Shown: positions 24,844-34,470, counted from the first letter of the stretch. The stretch is DNA of 47,964 nucleotides from Muribaculaceae bacterium (GCA_029051525.1 JAIDKG010000098.1:1-47964); one strand, 5' to 3'. Made by a program: numbers and translations. Notes: a model not told the origin generated them from the sequence alone.

Positions 24844-27800
24844 TTATCTTACAATCACCTTGCGCACCACCGTATCACCGCATCTTACCATATAGATGCC
24901 CGGTGCCACACGGATTTCAGCCGTGGCCGTGGCCGCGCGATGATAGGCCCGAAGAGTGCCGTCGGTGTCGAATACCCGGATGTCGGTGAGGGTATCCTCA
25001 TTGATTCCGGCGATATATATCGCCCCCTTGCCACCGGCAATTGCCACACCATCCTCCTGAAGAAGCATCTGCACAGAGTCAGTTTCTGCCTGACCGAACC
25101 GATAGCCTCCCAGCAGACCATAGGTATAGCAGTCGGGGAGATCCACATCAATGGCAAGCTGAATCCACGGCATATTGTGATATGTCGCCGGGAGAGGCAC
25201 CACAATCTCACGCCATCCGCCGTCGTAGGAATCAACCGAATAAATCAGCTTGAAAGGCACCGCGCCGAAAGTCGATGCATACACGCTCACACTTCCGCAA
25301 GGCTCGGTGGTCCAGAGTCGCAGCGTCAGAGCCGGATCCTCCACATTCTCGGTCGAGAACTTCGGAAGCTCCAGACGTGTCAGGCCGCCGTATTCATTAT
25401 CCGTATAAGCCACAAGAGCATAAGGTATATCCATATCCCATGCCTCCGGCACTACCTCCTCAGGATATGCCACACTCCATGAGCCGTTATAATCCTTTGT
25501 GGGGGTAGCGATGTTGATCGGGCCGTAATGGAGAGCAGGATTAGCGCCACCGTCGAAATTCTCATCTACCACCGAATGGTAGGGAGTGCCGATAAGATGG
25601 TCAACATACCAGAGAGCCTTTGACACTCCACCCGCATTGGCGGCCACAATGCCGAGATACTTACGCTCCATCGGTGCGCCATCGGGGAGGGTATAGGTGT
25701 ACTCATTCACATTCCCCAGATCAGTGGTGGTCACCCATTCATAGTCGCCATACACCTCATTCTCCACCATCTCCATAAGGTAATAGTGCATACCCTCCGG
25801 ACTGTAATAACCCTCCAGATTCTCCTGGCCGCCCAGAGGTTCCTCCCATCGGAGGGTGACGCTCATGTTGTCGCGGCTCACGAGGCTTGAGAGTTTCTCC
25901 ACATAATTCGGGGGAATGGTGCCGGTGAAGGCGGAGGCATTGGCCGACTGTCCCGCCTGACCATCGATCGAGCAATAGACCTCGATGCGGTTGTCGCCCT
26001 GATAGGTATCAATTGTAAGAGTCACAGTCTCGCCCGGCGCGGCATCGCGCACACTCCATTTATCCTGCACTCCGGCATGAGCCTTCAGAGCGGCCGAAGC
26101 CGGAATCTCCGAGCCGGCGATGGTGTGGGTGGGCATCCGGAAAGAGATGGTAGCCTTAAGGGTAGCGTCGTCGGTCGATAATACCTGAAGCTCTCCGGGA
26201 GCGCAAGGCACGTCGGCCGGTTCGTCGGTCTGCTCGATGATAATCTTGCGTACGATGAGCGACACCTGTTCCGGCGGCGAGACTGCCCGGATGGCGATAT
26301 ATGTCGGTCCGGCGCTCTTGGGCACAAACTTATTCGAGAAAGTCTCCCAGCCATTGGTGATAAACTCCGAGACCTTTGTCTCCGGAATAATCAGAGTGTT
26401 CATCGCATCCGGGTGGGCGGCATCGCCACACCACACCTCAAATCTCTCATCCTTACCCGTCATGCCGCCGCATATTGCATCGAGCGTGATGCGGTAGGCG
26501 CGTGAGAGGTCGGGGCAATTCACAGGGGGGAGAATCAGCCAGTCGTCGGCCTGCACCTGATTCCATCCCGAATAGAACACCGGTTCATGCCATCGGGAGG
26601 GTGAGAAATCCCACATCCCATATTCCGGGCTGCCATCCAGATTGAACACCTGTGTCAGTTCCGCCTGCTCCTCGGTGGGAATGATGGTATAGGGGAGGTC
26701 GATCGGGGCGCCGAATACAATCTTGTTCGACTTCGTGCGCTCCGACACCTGCGAATTGCAGCTCGCCGCCACATATGCGTAGTAGGCTTCCACCCGCAGG
26801 GCGGGATCGAGAGATATATCCATCGTGGTCTTGTCGGTAGAGCCGATGAAGCGATTGTTGAGGTAGACCTCATAGCGCATCTTTCCAGGTTCGAGATACC
26901 CTCCGAAAAGAGCATCCTCCACCGGAGTCCAGCTCACCTTGTCGGTGGTGAGGGTCACCTCGGCCGGAGCGAGCGGCATACCGTTGCCGAAATAGTGTCG
27001 CAGCACATACGGCACACCCTCGCCGGCCTCATTGCTGCAGCTGACGCGCACCACATGTTCGCCGTTCTCCACCGGACCGAGCTTGATGTCAACCTCCGCG
27101 CCCGGGTTCTCCTCGCCCGAGGAGATGATGGAATTGTCGAGATGGCAAGTCCACTTCAGCTTGCCAGCCGGAGCCGAACCGTCGGAATTGGCCGAAGGCA
27201 ACTGCAGTTTGAGGCTACCTTGCAGCGCGCCCGGTGCAATCGATACTGCCACTTCACGTGGTGCAGCCGGAGCCTCGGGAACATACTCAAACGCCTCATC
27301 GATAAAGAAGAAGAACTGATTGTCGGTCGGGAAATTCCGCACAAACCTCATCTCCTTCTGTTCAGGATAGATGTAATAGAGCTGTGTGGCGTAATAGTAA
27401 TACTGCGGTGTGTAGAGGAAGCACCCGTCATAAGGGCTGTAGACCAGCGCCGCCTTGTCATTCTTCACCCCCTCAAGCTCAAGAGAAAAGATACTCTCAC
27501 GCTCACCATCCTTAGAGATGCGCACGAAATCCCCGGCGAAGGTGACCCCGTAGAAGTAACCGTCAATAGGGTTATAGCAGAGTGCAGTGGCGCGCTCCGA
27601 CAGGTCATTGATATTGGCGATTACAGTCACATCACCGATCTTGGTGGCCGGCGACGAGCTGAAATTGAATCCCGCTCCGTCGCTGGTCTGGGTAAAGCCG
27701 TAGACCCGGTCCTCCTCCGGCACATAGGCGCAGCTGAGATAGTAGGTCCCCATATCTATGGTATTGCCCGGACTGACCGACTCCTCCTTAAGCGGATGGC

Positions 27801-28125
27801 CGGTAGCGGGGTCGAACTCCACATAGTTATAGCCCATTATCAAGCCGCCGTAATTCAGCACGGCCAGACCGCAGAGGCGTCCGTTGCGGAGCCAGCCGTT
27901 GTTGAGGTTCATCCCATAGGAGGCCATTGCATTGTTCCAGAGGAAAGTGTAGGTTCCATCGGGCATAAACCGATAGTAGCCTGCATCCTCCGTGGCAGTC
28001 GGACCCATATAGGTGGTGAGTTGTGATCCCGAAAGATTCTCTACCGGAGGCGCACCCTGCGAGGCCGCTCCCAAAGATGCTGTGCCGATAATCAGCCCGC
28101 ACAGCAGGGCCGTGATAGTTTTCAT
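24844..28125 (-). CDS. Large secreted multidomain protein, T9SS-like C-terminus
   Basis: Exported protein of 1093 residues. The signal peptide is MKTITALLCGLIIGTASLGA. Residues about 60-290 look like a beta-propeller or repeat domain built from short strands with YSPYDGC-type turns. Fibronectin-III-like modules follow (several APAEVTLT or PSAPGEL starts). Two jelly-roll/MAM-like stretches occur near 490-620 and 870-1000, of the choice-of-anchor J type (VVDENFDGG...). The end, from about 1030, resembles a Por secretion tail: VFDTDGTLRAY and then GIYMVRCGDTVVRKVIVR. Surface display or release by type IX secretion is inferred; no machinery genes are in the window. Ligand unknown. It is 58 bp after a second such gene, with a GC hairpin between. 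Confidence 0.75.
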   Translation of the reverse strand: MKTITALLCGLIIGTASLGAASQGAPPVENLSGSQLTTYMGPTATEDAGYYRFMPDGTYTFLWNNAMASYGMNLNNGWLRNGRLCGLAVLNYGGLIMGYNYVEFDPATGHPLKEESVSPGNTIDMGTYYLSCAYVPEEDRVYGFTQTSDGAGFNFSSSPATKIGDVTVIANINDLSERATALCYNPIDGYFYGVTFAGDFVRISKDGERESIFSLELEGVKNDKAALVYSPYDGCFLYTPQYYYYATQLYYIYPEQKEMRFVRNFPTDNQFFFFIDEAFEYVPEAPAAPREVAVSIAPGALQGSLKLQLPSANSDGSAPAGKLKWTCHLDNSIISSGEENPGAEVDIKLGPVENGEHVVRVSCSNEAGEGVPYVLRHYFGNGMPLAPAEVTLTTDKVSWTPVEDALFGGYLEPGKMRYEVYLNNRFIGSTDKTTMDISLDPALRVEAYYAYVAASCNSQVSERTKSNKIVFGAPIDLPYTIIPTEEQAELTQVFNLDGSPEYGMWDFSPSRWHEPVFYSGWNQVQADDWLILPPVNCPDLSRAYRITLDAICGGMTGKDERFEVWCGDAAHPDAMNTLIIPETKVSEFITNGWETFSNKFVPKSAGPTYIAIRAVSPPEQVSLIVRKIIIEQTDEPADVPCAPGELQVLSTDDATLKATISFRMPTHTIAGSEIPASAALKAHAGVQDKWSVRDAAPGETVTLTIDTYQGDNRIEVYCSIDGQAGQSANASAFTGTIPPNYVEKLSSLVSRDNMSVTLRWEEPLGGQENLEGYYSPEGMHYYLMEMVENEVYGDYEWVTTTDLGNVNEYTYTLPDGAPMERKYLGIVAANAGGVSKALWYVDHLIGTPYHSVVDENFDGGANPALHYGPINIATPTKDYNGSWSVAYPEEVVPEAWDMDIPYALVAYTDNEYGGLTRLELPKFSTENVEDPALTLRLWTTEPCGSVSVYASTFGAVPFKLIYSVDSYDGGWREIVVPLPATYHNMPWIQLAIDVDLPDCYTYGLLGGYRFGQAETDSVQMLLQEDGVAIAGGKGAIYIAGINEDTLTDIRVFDTDGTLRAYHRAATATAEIRVAPGIYMVRCGDTVVRKVIVR

Positions 28126-28144
28126 AATCTTAGGTGTTTTAGCC

Positions 28145-28168
28145 CCCCCGCCCCATAGGGAGCGGGGG
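28145..28168. terminator. GC hairpin between the two secreted-protein genes
   Basis: CCCCCGCCCC and GGAGCGGGGG form a 10-bp stem (one wobble) with a 4-nt loop. It has no T-run on the minus strand, so it may reduce rather than stop transcription into the downstream gene. Confidence 0.45.
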
Positions 28169-28183
28169 AGACCTGATTTTGGA

Positions 28184-30919
28184 TTATCGCATTATTATCT
28201 TGTCAATGCGCACCGAGCCATCGGCCATGCGGCGGCGCACAATCACAGGCGTGCCAATCTCCGGAGCCGAAAGAGGCTGTCCTGAAATGGAATAATACTC
28301 CACCTCTCCCTCCATGCCGGGAAGCATGATGATACCCGAAGTCGGGAAATGAATCGGAGAAAGCATACTGATTTCAGCATACGCGTCATTATCAGGACTT
28401 TGCCCCGTGCATTCCGGATGAATGCCCAAGAAGGCATCATCTCCCACCGAAGGGGGAACTTTCGAGGCGAACGTCACTGCCGCCAGCGACCGGCATCCTG
28501 CAAAAGCTCTGTTGCCGATCTCGGTGAGATTCTCGCCGAAGTCCATGCGCTCCAATGCGATACAGTTCTCAAAAGCCGAATCCCCGATAGAGGCCACCGG
28601 AGCGATATTGCACTCCTTAAGACGCCCGCATCCGAAGAAAGCCTTATCGCCCAAAGCCGTCACCGACTCAGGCACCTTGAAGCTCACAAGAGATGTGCAG
28701 CCATAGAAGCAGCTTCCCGGAATCTCCTCCACATCGGCCAGAATCTCCACATTTCTGAGCTGGCGATGTCCGCTGAAAAGCGACGGATAGATGGCAGTCA
28801 CCTGATATATCTTGTCGCGGAAGGTCACCTCCGAGGGCACCACAGCCTCCTCGGCCGCCGTATCGAAAGAGAATACGGTCACCTCATCCCCCTTCACATT
28901 ATAAGTGAAATCACCCACTGTGAAATAGGCGAGCGGTATGCTCACCGGGTCGGCATATGCTATCGGAGTCTCGAAATCATTCTCATAGCGTGTGGCCACG
29001 GCGAAAGTATAAGTCTCACCCTGCTCAGGATTCTCAAAGCGGTAGCCCGGCTGATCCACGCGGTCAATCATGCGGCCATTGAGAATCACGTCATAGCCCA
29101 CACTCTTCTCACCGGCACTCTCCGGGAGTTCCCAAGAGAGGATGATTCTCTCCTGATCATATTCAGCCGTAAGATTTGTCACCCCCGGATAATCATCGAT
29201 GGCTATGTCGTCGATAATTATTGGATAGCGTCCGTTATCAGGGTCGGGGTAACAGAAACGGAACCGGATCTTCGTACGCTTCATTCCGGCACACCCGGTC
29301 AGAGGAATGTTGAGGGCAGTCCATCTGACCCCATCCTCCTGAGCCACCTCCTTGCCATCTGCGTCAAGCCCCACGCAATGAGTGCGTAGCGTCTCGAAGA
29401 GAGGTTCACCCGCATCATCGGTTTCGGCTGTGGCCATCTCCACCGCCACCTCGCCGGTGCATCCCGGCACAGTGGCATAATGGAAAGTAAGAATCGGATT
29501 AGAGGCATTCGCCATACTCAGATTGCCCGACGTGAGATAGCCCGGAGCAGAAGAAGAGGTATAGGCGCCCGATGTGACATAATAGAATGCATCGGCTCCC
29601 GTCTCCTCGTTGCCCTCACCGCCGGTGCCGGCGCTCAGCGACTGTTCGCCACCGGCATATTCCACAGTCACGTCATTGCGCAGATAGTGGGTATTGAAAG
29701 TATAATAGTCGAAATCCTCCACCCATGAATTATCGGTGACTTTATTCCACTTCGAGCCGGAATTGAAAGTCTCTCGGAATGGCAGAGGAGCCGGCGGACC
29801 GGCCAGTATGCCGTTGCGGGTATCGGCATAATTATAGGTATTTTCCGGAGCCTCCACATCATTGCAGGCATACACACGGTAATATACAGTCTGCTCCTCC
29901 GTAAGGTCGGAGAGGTCATCGACAAAACGGCATTGCGTCACATCATCGGCACGCAATTCCGGATTGCGGCCATAATCATTGTCGAGACGATAGATTTTAT
30001 AATAGAGTCTATCCGGGTCGATGCGACCGCCGTTGTAACCCTTCTCCGGCGCCTCCCATGTGAGGGTGATGACTCCGTCGTGATCCACAGCCGAGAGGTT
30101 CGACACCCGGTCGGGGTAGTCATCTCCCACATATATGTCGGCTATGGAATACTCGCTGCGGCCATACGGTGTGGAGGTGCGCACACAATAATAGTTAGCC
30201 CCCTCATCGGGATTCTCATCAATATATTCATACTCCTCTCCCGGAGTCGGATTCTCCTTTGAGAAGAGGATAATCTCCTCCCCCTGCTTCATCTGTTTGA
30301 AAAGCTCGATCATCGAATACTCCACACCCTCCGGGAAGGGATACGAGTTCCAATAATCACCCTGCACGGCATCCGGGCAGCTGAATTTCACGCGCACCGG
30401 CGCGTAGCCATCGGTGCTTTCCAGTTCCGGTGCGTCAGGACGGATCGGGCACACTCCGAAAGTGACATATGCATAACCCTTGCTACCCTCCGCACCCTTG
30501 CACACGGCATAGGCCGTATAGGTGTATTCCTCACCCTCCGAAAGAGGCGCATTATCTTCAAAATCAATATTTTCACCCGGATGGATGTTGTCCCATACAT
30601 TTATGGCGACATCATCCTCATATCCCTTTGAGCGGCAGAGTATGAGTCGGTCGATCGAGGATAGCTCCACCTTGTTCCAGTCGCTGTCTCTCCCCTCCGA
30701 CGGAGCAGTGACATTAATCATCACATTGGTAGAGCCATCGGAGATATTGACCCGGAATTCCGCCGAGATAGCAGGAGCGAGCGGAGTGATTGCATCATTG
30801 TCTGAGCGTGGCGCGGCGGCTTCGGCACGAGGGAGTGCTAAAGCCGCATAGGTGAGTGCTCCTCCCGACGCGAGGATTGCGGCCGCACCTAAGGCGTAGA
30901 TGTAAACAAATTTCTTCAT
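28184..30919 (-). CDS. Large secreted Fn3/BspA-LRR protein, T9SS-like C-terminus
   Basis: Exported protein of 911 residues with an N-terminal signal (MKKFVYIYALGAAAILASGG, then an Ala-rich stretch). Fibronectin-III-like repeats occupy about 45-370; each has a TLTWEAPEKG- or ILSWELPES-like strand. A jelly-roll/MAM-like domain covers about 375-580. Near 690-830 come BspA-type leucine-rich repeats: LRNVEILADVEEIPGSCFYGC, FKVPESVTALGDKAFFGC and MDFGENLTEIGNRAFAGC. The tail, YYSISGQPLSAPE then GSVRIDKIIMR, resembles type IX sorting tails of Muribaculaceae. An adhesin or extracellular binding role is inferred. It is the first gene of a two-gene unit; a -7 box at 31066 and a strong dyad at 31080-31111 lie upstream. 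Confidence 0.75.
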   Translation of the reverse strand: MKKFVYIYALGAAAILASGGALTYAALALPRAEAAAPRSDNDAITPLAPAISAEFRVNISDGSTNVMINVTAPSEGRDSDWNKVELSSIDRLILCRSKGYEDDVAINVWDNIHPGENIDFEDNAPLSEGEEYTYTAYAVCKGAEGSKGYAYVTFGVCPIRPDAPELESTDGYAPVRVKFSCPDAVQGDYWNSYPFPEGVEYSMIELFKQMKQGEEIILFSKENPTPGEEYEYIDENPDEGANYYCVRTSTPYGRSEYSIADIYVGDDYPDRVSNLSAVDHDGVITLTWEAPEKGYNGGRIDPDRLYYKIYRLDNDYGRNPELRADDVTQCRFVDDLSDLTEEQTVYYRVYACNDVEAPENTYNYADTRNGILAGPPAPLPFRETFNSGSKWNKVTDNSWVEDFDYYTFNTHYLRNDVTVEYAGGEQSLSAGTGGEGNEETGADAFYYVTSGAYTSSSAPGYLTSGNLSMANASNPILTFHYATVPGCTGEVAVEMATAETDDAGEPLFETLRTHCVGLDADGKEVAQEDGVRWTALNIPLTGCAGMKRTKIRFRFCYPDPDNGRYPIIIDDIAIDDYPGVTNLTAEYDQERIILSWELPESAGEKSVGYDVILNGRMIDRVDQPGYRFENPEQGETYTFAVATRYENDFETPIAYADPVSIPLAYFTVGDFTYNVKGDEVTVFSFDTAAEEAVVPSEVTFRDKIYQVTAIYPSLFSGHRQLRNVEILADVEEIPGSCFYGCTSLVSFKVPESVTALGDKAFFGCGRLKECNIAPVASIGDSAFENCIALERMDFGENLTEIGNRAFAGCRSLAAVTFASKVPPSVGDDAFLGIHPECTGQSPDNDAYAEISMLSPIHFPTSGIIMLPGMEGEVEYYSISGQPLSAPEIGTPVIVRRRMADGSVRIDKIIMR

Positions 30920-31028
30920 ATTTCAATGTATTAAGTACAGGCGGTGGAGAGACTTCCTGTGATTATGACGGTGTGGCAACTACGGCTACATTGGAATTCC
31001 CGCAAAAATAATGCTGTGACCGAGAGTT

Positions 31029-31062
31029 GGAGCGCGTTGCTTAAGGAACGATGCGCTCTTAG
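31029..31062. repeat. REP-like hairpin in the presumed 5' leader
   Basis: GAGCGCGTTGCTTAAGGAACGATGCGCTCTTAG is a facing pair of half-sites with two changes. It sits immediately downstream (minus strand) of a TATCTTTG box, so it would be at the very 5' end of the 911-residue gene's mRNA. Confidence 0.7.
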
Positions 31063-31065
31063 TGG

Positions 31066-31111
31066 CAAAGATAAAAAAAGATGTTCAGAAATGAAAACAT
31101 TTGTGAACATC
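31066..31111 (-). promoter_or_regulatory. Promoter and operator-like dyad of the secreted-protein unit
   Basis: TATCTTTG (31066-31073, minus strand) is a -7 box. Directly upstream, GATGTTCAGAAATG (31080-31093) and CATTTGTGAACATC (31098-31111) are inverted repeats matching at 13 of 14 positions around AAAA, covering the expected -33 position. This suggests regulator binding at the promoter. Confidence 0.5.
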
Positions 31112-31208
31112 TTGAGTCATTTGTTAAGGTATAAGAAGCAAAGGTGTTATTCTATCTTCAATATGAGAGAAATATGCGCTGTTTATCCATTCGGTGTGGT
31201 GCAACGCT

Positions 31209-31949
31209 CTAATCCTCGGTCGATATGGGAGCGGCTTCTTCGGCGGAGGTGGCGGCGGAGGAGGAATCGGCGGCGGAATCGTGTCGGTTGTGGGTTATGG
31301 TGTGGATATGTCCGTCGACCATATTGACCACCCGATGGGCAATCGAGGCGAGAGTCGGGTCGTGGGTCACAATCAGGAAGGTGTGGCCGCGAGTGGCGCA
31401 AAGGCGCGAGATGATTGCGTGAATCTCCTCGCGGTTGTGCGAGTCGAGCGAACCGGTAGGTTCGTCGGCCAGCACGATGCGCGGATTGTTGATCAGGGCT
31501 CGCGCTATTGCCACGCGTTGTTTTTCGCCCCCCGAAAGTTCGGCGGGACGGTGGCCGGCGCGTTCGGCCAGTCCGAGCAGACTGAGCAGACTTGCGGCCT
31601 CCTCCATCACCTGGCGCCGCTTGCGCCCCGCGATAAGCCCCGGCATCGCCACATTCTCAAGAGCCGTAAACTCCGGCAGAAGCTCATGAAACTGGAATAT
31701 AAAACCGATATTCCGGTTGCGGAACTCCGCCAGACGCTTCTCATTCATGCGGGTTATATCGGTGCCATCGTAGGTCACGGTGCCGCTGTCGGGACGGTCG
31801 AGCGAGCCTGCAATCTGCAACAAAGTGGTCTTGCCGGCACCCGACGGACCCACGATAGCCACGATTTCACCGCGTCCCACCGAGAGATTCACACCCTGCA
31901 GCACATTCAGAGAGCCGTAGGATTTATATATGTCGTGCAATTCAATCAT
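31209..31949 (-). CDS. ABC transporter ATP-binding protein (LolD-like)
   Basis: ATPase of 246 residues in the MacB/LolD/FtsE group. Walker A is GPSGAGKTT (34-42), the signature [15 protein letters not shown] and Walker [13 protein letters not shown] follow, with the group marker Q-loop phenylalanine segment [12 protein letters not shown]. LolD would drive release of lipoproteins from the inner membrane; FtsE is the main alternative, but [15 protein letters not shown] favours LolD. No LolC/E permease is next to it. The C-terminus has an Ala/Ser/Glu-rich tail of about 25 residues not seen in standard LolD. Its ATG overlaps the tcdA stop by 4 bp, so the genes are translationally coupled. Confidence 0.85.
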   Translation of the reverse strand: MIELHDIYKSYGSLNVLQGVNLSVGRGEIVAIVGPSGAGKTTLLQIAGSLDRPDSGTVTYDGTDITRMNEKRLAEFRNRNIGFIFQFHELLPEFTALENVAMPGLIAGRKRRQVMEEAASLLSLLGLAERAGHRPAELSGGEKQRVAIARALINNPRIVLADEPTGSLDSHNREEIHAIISRLCATRGHTFLIVTHDPTLASIAHRVVNMVDGHIHTITHNRHDSAADSSSAATSAEEAAPISTED

Positions 31950-32770
31950 TCTATTCCGGATATGTGATTAATAACTTTTGCGGCCAGCATGATACCGAAC
32001 ATCGACGGGATTGTGGCCAGAGTGCCGTAGGATGACCGCTTGTTGGGGAGGTCGAGGTCAATCACCGAGTGCCGTCGCGGTGCCTCACTGCTTGCCACCA
32101 CTCGGAGCGGTCGGCGCAGCCCCATTCGCTTCAGCCGCTGCCTTACGGCGCGTGCCAACCCATCCTCGGCAGTGCTCCAGAGGTCGGCATATACTACTTT
32201 CGACGGGTCGATACGTCCGCCGGCGCCCATTGAGGAGATGATGCGTATCCCCCGGCGCATACACGCAGCTATCAGTGCCACCTTCGGTGCCACCGTATCG
32301 ATTGCATCCACCACATAATCAAACCCCTCATTGAGGAGCGAGTCGACACTCTCGGGGGTAAGGAATCGGCAGAGTGGGGTCACACTTATTTCGGGATTGA
32401 TATCGGCAAAGCGGCGAGCGAAGAGTTCGGTTTTCGGTTCACCCACGGTGGAATGCAACGCTATAAGCTGGCGGTTGATATTGGAAGTGGCCACATCGTC
32501 GGCATCCACCAAAGTGAGATGACCCACCCCCGAGCGGGCCAACATCTCGGCCGCATAGCCACCCACACCACCGGTGCCCACCACCAATATGCGGGCGCGG
32601 CGCAGGAGGTCGGCACCCTCCGTCCCGATCAGGGTGAGGGTGCGGTCGTCCCAGCGCTCCGGAGCATCGGGGTGAGAGGTCGAGCCGGAGCTGGAGGTGG
32701 AGGTTGAGGTCGAGGTGGAGGTGGAGGTGGAGGGAGTGGTATCGGGAGTCACTAAATCTTTATTCTCCAT
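31946..32770 (-). CDS. tcdA: tRNA threonylcarbamoyladenosine dehydratase TcdA
   Basis: ThiF/E1-like enzyme that uses ATP to cyclise t6A37 to ct6A37. The dinucleotide motif GTGGVGG is at 65-71, followed by [15 protein letters not shown] and [25 protein letters not shown] fits TcdA (CsdL). Start choice: ATG 32770 overlaps the end of the upstream methyltransferase gene by 19 bp; a longer frame from 32842 would lie wholly inside that gene. The 274-residue protein carries an unusual Ser-Thr repeat at residues 13-32, encoded by a hexanucleotide tract, before the E1-like domain. It sits between rsmF and lolD. Confidence 0.88.
   Translation of the reverse strand: MENKDLVTPDTTPSTSTSTSTSTSTSSSGSTSHPDAPERWDDRTLTLIGTEGADLLRRARILVVGTGGVGGYAAEMLARSGVGHLTLVDADDVATSNINRQLIALHSTVGEPKTELFARRFADINPEISVTPLCRFLTPESVDSLLNEGFDYVVDAIDTVAPKVALIAACMRRGIRIISSMGAGGRIDPSKVVYADLWSTAEDGLARAVRQRLKRMGLRRPLRVVASSEAPRRHSVIDLDLPNKRSSYGTLATIPSMFGIMLAAKVINHISGIE
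32687..32733. repeat. Hexanucleotide tract encoding Ser-Thr repeats
   Basis: A run of GGAGGT-type units (plus strand), with a few changed bases, encodes alternating Ser and Thr in TcdA. Changes by whole units keep the frame. Confidence 0.8.
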
Positions 32771-34305
32771 GGGGCAGGGAAGAGGTTGTTGGCGCGGTTG
32801 CCAAGGTTTTTCATAAGTCCGAGGGGGAGCGACCGGTAGCATACGGTCACATATCCCTTCGGTGTATCGGCCGGCAGTGGTATTGCTTCACGTCGCAGAT
32901 ATCGGAGAGCATCCTCCATCGAGAGTTCCACACGCGGGAATGCCTCAGGCCGCATGGCCAGCGATAGGGGGAGTCGCGAATCGGGTATGGCATCGGCCCC
33001 CTTCAGTTCTCCCACCGGGAGGCCGGCTCCGGTCACCCTCACATTGGCGCGGAGCAGGAGTGCCAATATCGGTTCGGCGGCTGCCGGCAGCGCACTCACC
33101 AACGAGTCGTTGAGATGTAGTTGCATGTCGAGATCCGGGCGCATCAGAGATTCCAGCCAACTCCTCATCGGCGGCGTGAGGATGGCGCGAGAAGCAGATT
33201 CCGGTTTCCCCTTCGCTCCCCGTTCGGCTTTGCCGGAGCCGCGAGAGCCCCGGTTGTCGCGGCGCTCGCACTTCGCCCCCCTCCCTCGTTCGCGATGATT
33301 GCTCTGACACTCCGCCACATAGTCGGCCGGAGCCCCTGCCGGGGTAAGCAGCCACGGCAGAAGCGTGCCCGGGCGGCGGAACACACTTACGAAGAGCCCC
33401 TCCCCACACGTGAGATGCGGCATAAACCGCAGAGCCTCCACATCCTCACAGAGTGCGCGTCCGGCCGGTTCCACACCTTTCAGCCCCAACTCCGCGAGCC
33501 CCACCGGTTGCAGTCCGAGAGAATCGCGGATGAAGCGGGCATTCTCCTCATCCTCCTCCGGATTGAAAGTGCAGGTGCTGTAAATAAGATAGCCTCCCGG
33601 GCGGAGAGTGCGGCACACATCGGAGAGAATCTCCCGCTGCAGCGCCGCGCATTCACTCACCAGACTGCGGCTCCATTGAGATCGGGCCACCTCCTCCTTG
33701 CGCATCATCCCCTCCCCCGAGCAGGGAGCATCGACCGCTATAACATCGAATATCTCCGGCAGAGAGGCATAATCGGATGCCGAAGCCCCGGTGGTGATCA
33801 CTGCCGGATAACCCCACTTCTCAAGATTCTCGCGGAGAATCTTCCCCCGCGAGGCCATAAACTCATTGGCCGTCACCACCGAACCCTCCGGAAGCGCCGA
33901 AATCATCGCTGTGGTTTTACCACCCGGCGCCGCACAGAAATCCAGCAGCGAGAGAGGGGTAGCCTCACTGCCGCATGTGGCATCGATGGCGGCCGAGATG
34001 CACTTCATAATCCCCGAATGAATCATCGACGAGGCATCCTGCACATAAAATCCCCCTGCATGAAGCCAAGGGTGAAGCGTAAAAACAGGACGCTCATCAA
34101 GATAATATCCCTCGGCGCACCATTCCACCCCCCTCATATCGGGATAGGGGAGGGGCATATCCGGGCGAATCTTCCGGGGATTTACTCGCAGCGACACGCT
34201 TGGAGGAGTGTCAAGAGCCTCCAGCAGTGCATCGGCGTCAAGGCCGGGAAGCTCATGAAGCATCCCGGCGAAATCTTCTGGTATTGGTACGGAAAGTCTG
34301 GCCAT
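32752..34305 (-). CDS. RsmF/NOL1-family rRNA cytosine-C5 methyltransferase
   Basis: SAM-dependent RNA m5C methyltransferase of the NOL1/NOP2/Sun family. The SAM motif FCAAPGGK is at 123-130. The two catalytic cysteines are C195 in APCSGEG and C245 in STCTFNPEEDEEN. The C-terminal part resembles RsmF (16S rRNA m5C1407), the likely target. The start MARLSVPIPEDF (ATG 34305) is preferred over an open frame from 34353, which would begin in the promoter. The protein has 517 residues. Residues about 336-370 form an insert rich in Arg, Gly and Lys. The first gene of a tight unit with tcdA and lolD. Its ATG begins 5 nt after the -7 box, so the mRNA may be leaderless. Confidence 0.88.
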   Translation of the reverse strand: MARLSVPIPEDFAGMLHELPGLDADALLEALDTPPSVSLRVNPRKIRPDMPLPYPDMRGVEWCAEGYYLDERPVFTLHPWLHAGGFYVQDASSMIHSGIMKCISAAIDATCGSEATPLSLLDFCAAPGGKTTAMISALPEGSVVTANEFMASRGKILRENLEKWGYPAVITTGASASDYASLPEIFDVIAVDAPCSGEGMMRKEEVARSQWSRSLVSECAALQREILSDVCRTLRPGGYLIYSTCTFNPEEDEENARFIRDSLGLQPVGLAELGLKGVEPAGRALCEDVEALRFMPHLTCGEGLFVSVFRRPGTLLPWLLTPAGAPADYVAECQSNHRERGRGAKCERRDNRGSRGSGKAERGAKGKPESASRAILTPPMRSWLESLMRPDLDMQLHLNDSLVSALPAAAEPILALLLRANVRVTGAGLPVGELKGADAIPDSRLPLSLAMRPEAFPRVELSMEDALRYLRREAIPLPADTPKGYVTVCYRSLPLGLMKNLGNRANNLFPAPWRIKI

Positions 34306-34310
34306 ATCTA

Positions 34311-34341
34311 CAAAATTACGCGTTTTCGGAGTGGTGTGCAA
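34311..34341 (-). promoter_or_regulatory. Promoter of rsmF-tcdA-lolD unit
   Basis: On the minus strand, TTG (34339-34341) and TAATTTTG (34311-34318) are 20 nt apart. The next ATG is only 5 nt downstream of the -7 box. Confidence 0.7.
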
Positions 34342-34369
34342 ATTTTCAGTCAAATATATGGCTATAAAT

Positions 34370-34400
34370 TTGGAATAGGAGGATAATGGTATTATATTTG
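34370..34400 (+). promoter_or_regulatory. Promoter of the rsmI-like gene
   Basis: TTG (34370-34372) and TATATTTG (34393-34400) are 20 nt apart, giving a leader of about 65 nt before ATG 34471. Confidence 0.7.
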
Positions 34401-34470
34401 TAAGTTGGGATGGCTCACCGCCCCTTCTCTCACATCCTCTGTTGCTCCTCGCTCAATATTACAATTGAAT

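Noticed and set aside
30944..31327. 127-codon open frame on the plus strand
   Set aside because: It runs through the operator dyad, the REP-like hairpin and into lolD antisense; its composition is Arg-rich and not protein-like.
33121..34386. 421-codon open frame on the plus strand
   Set aside because: Antisense to the rsmF-like gene and runs through its promoter.
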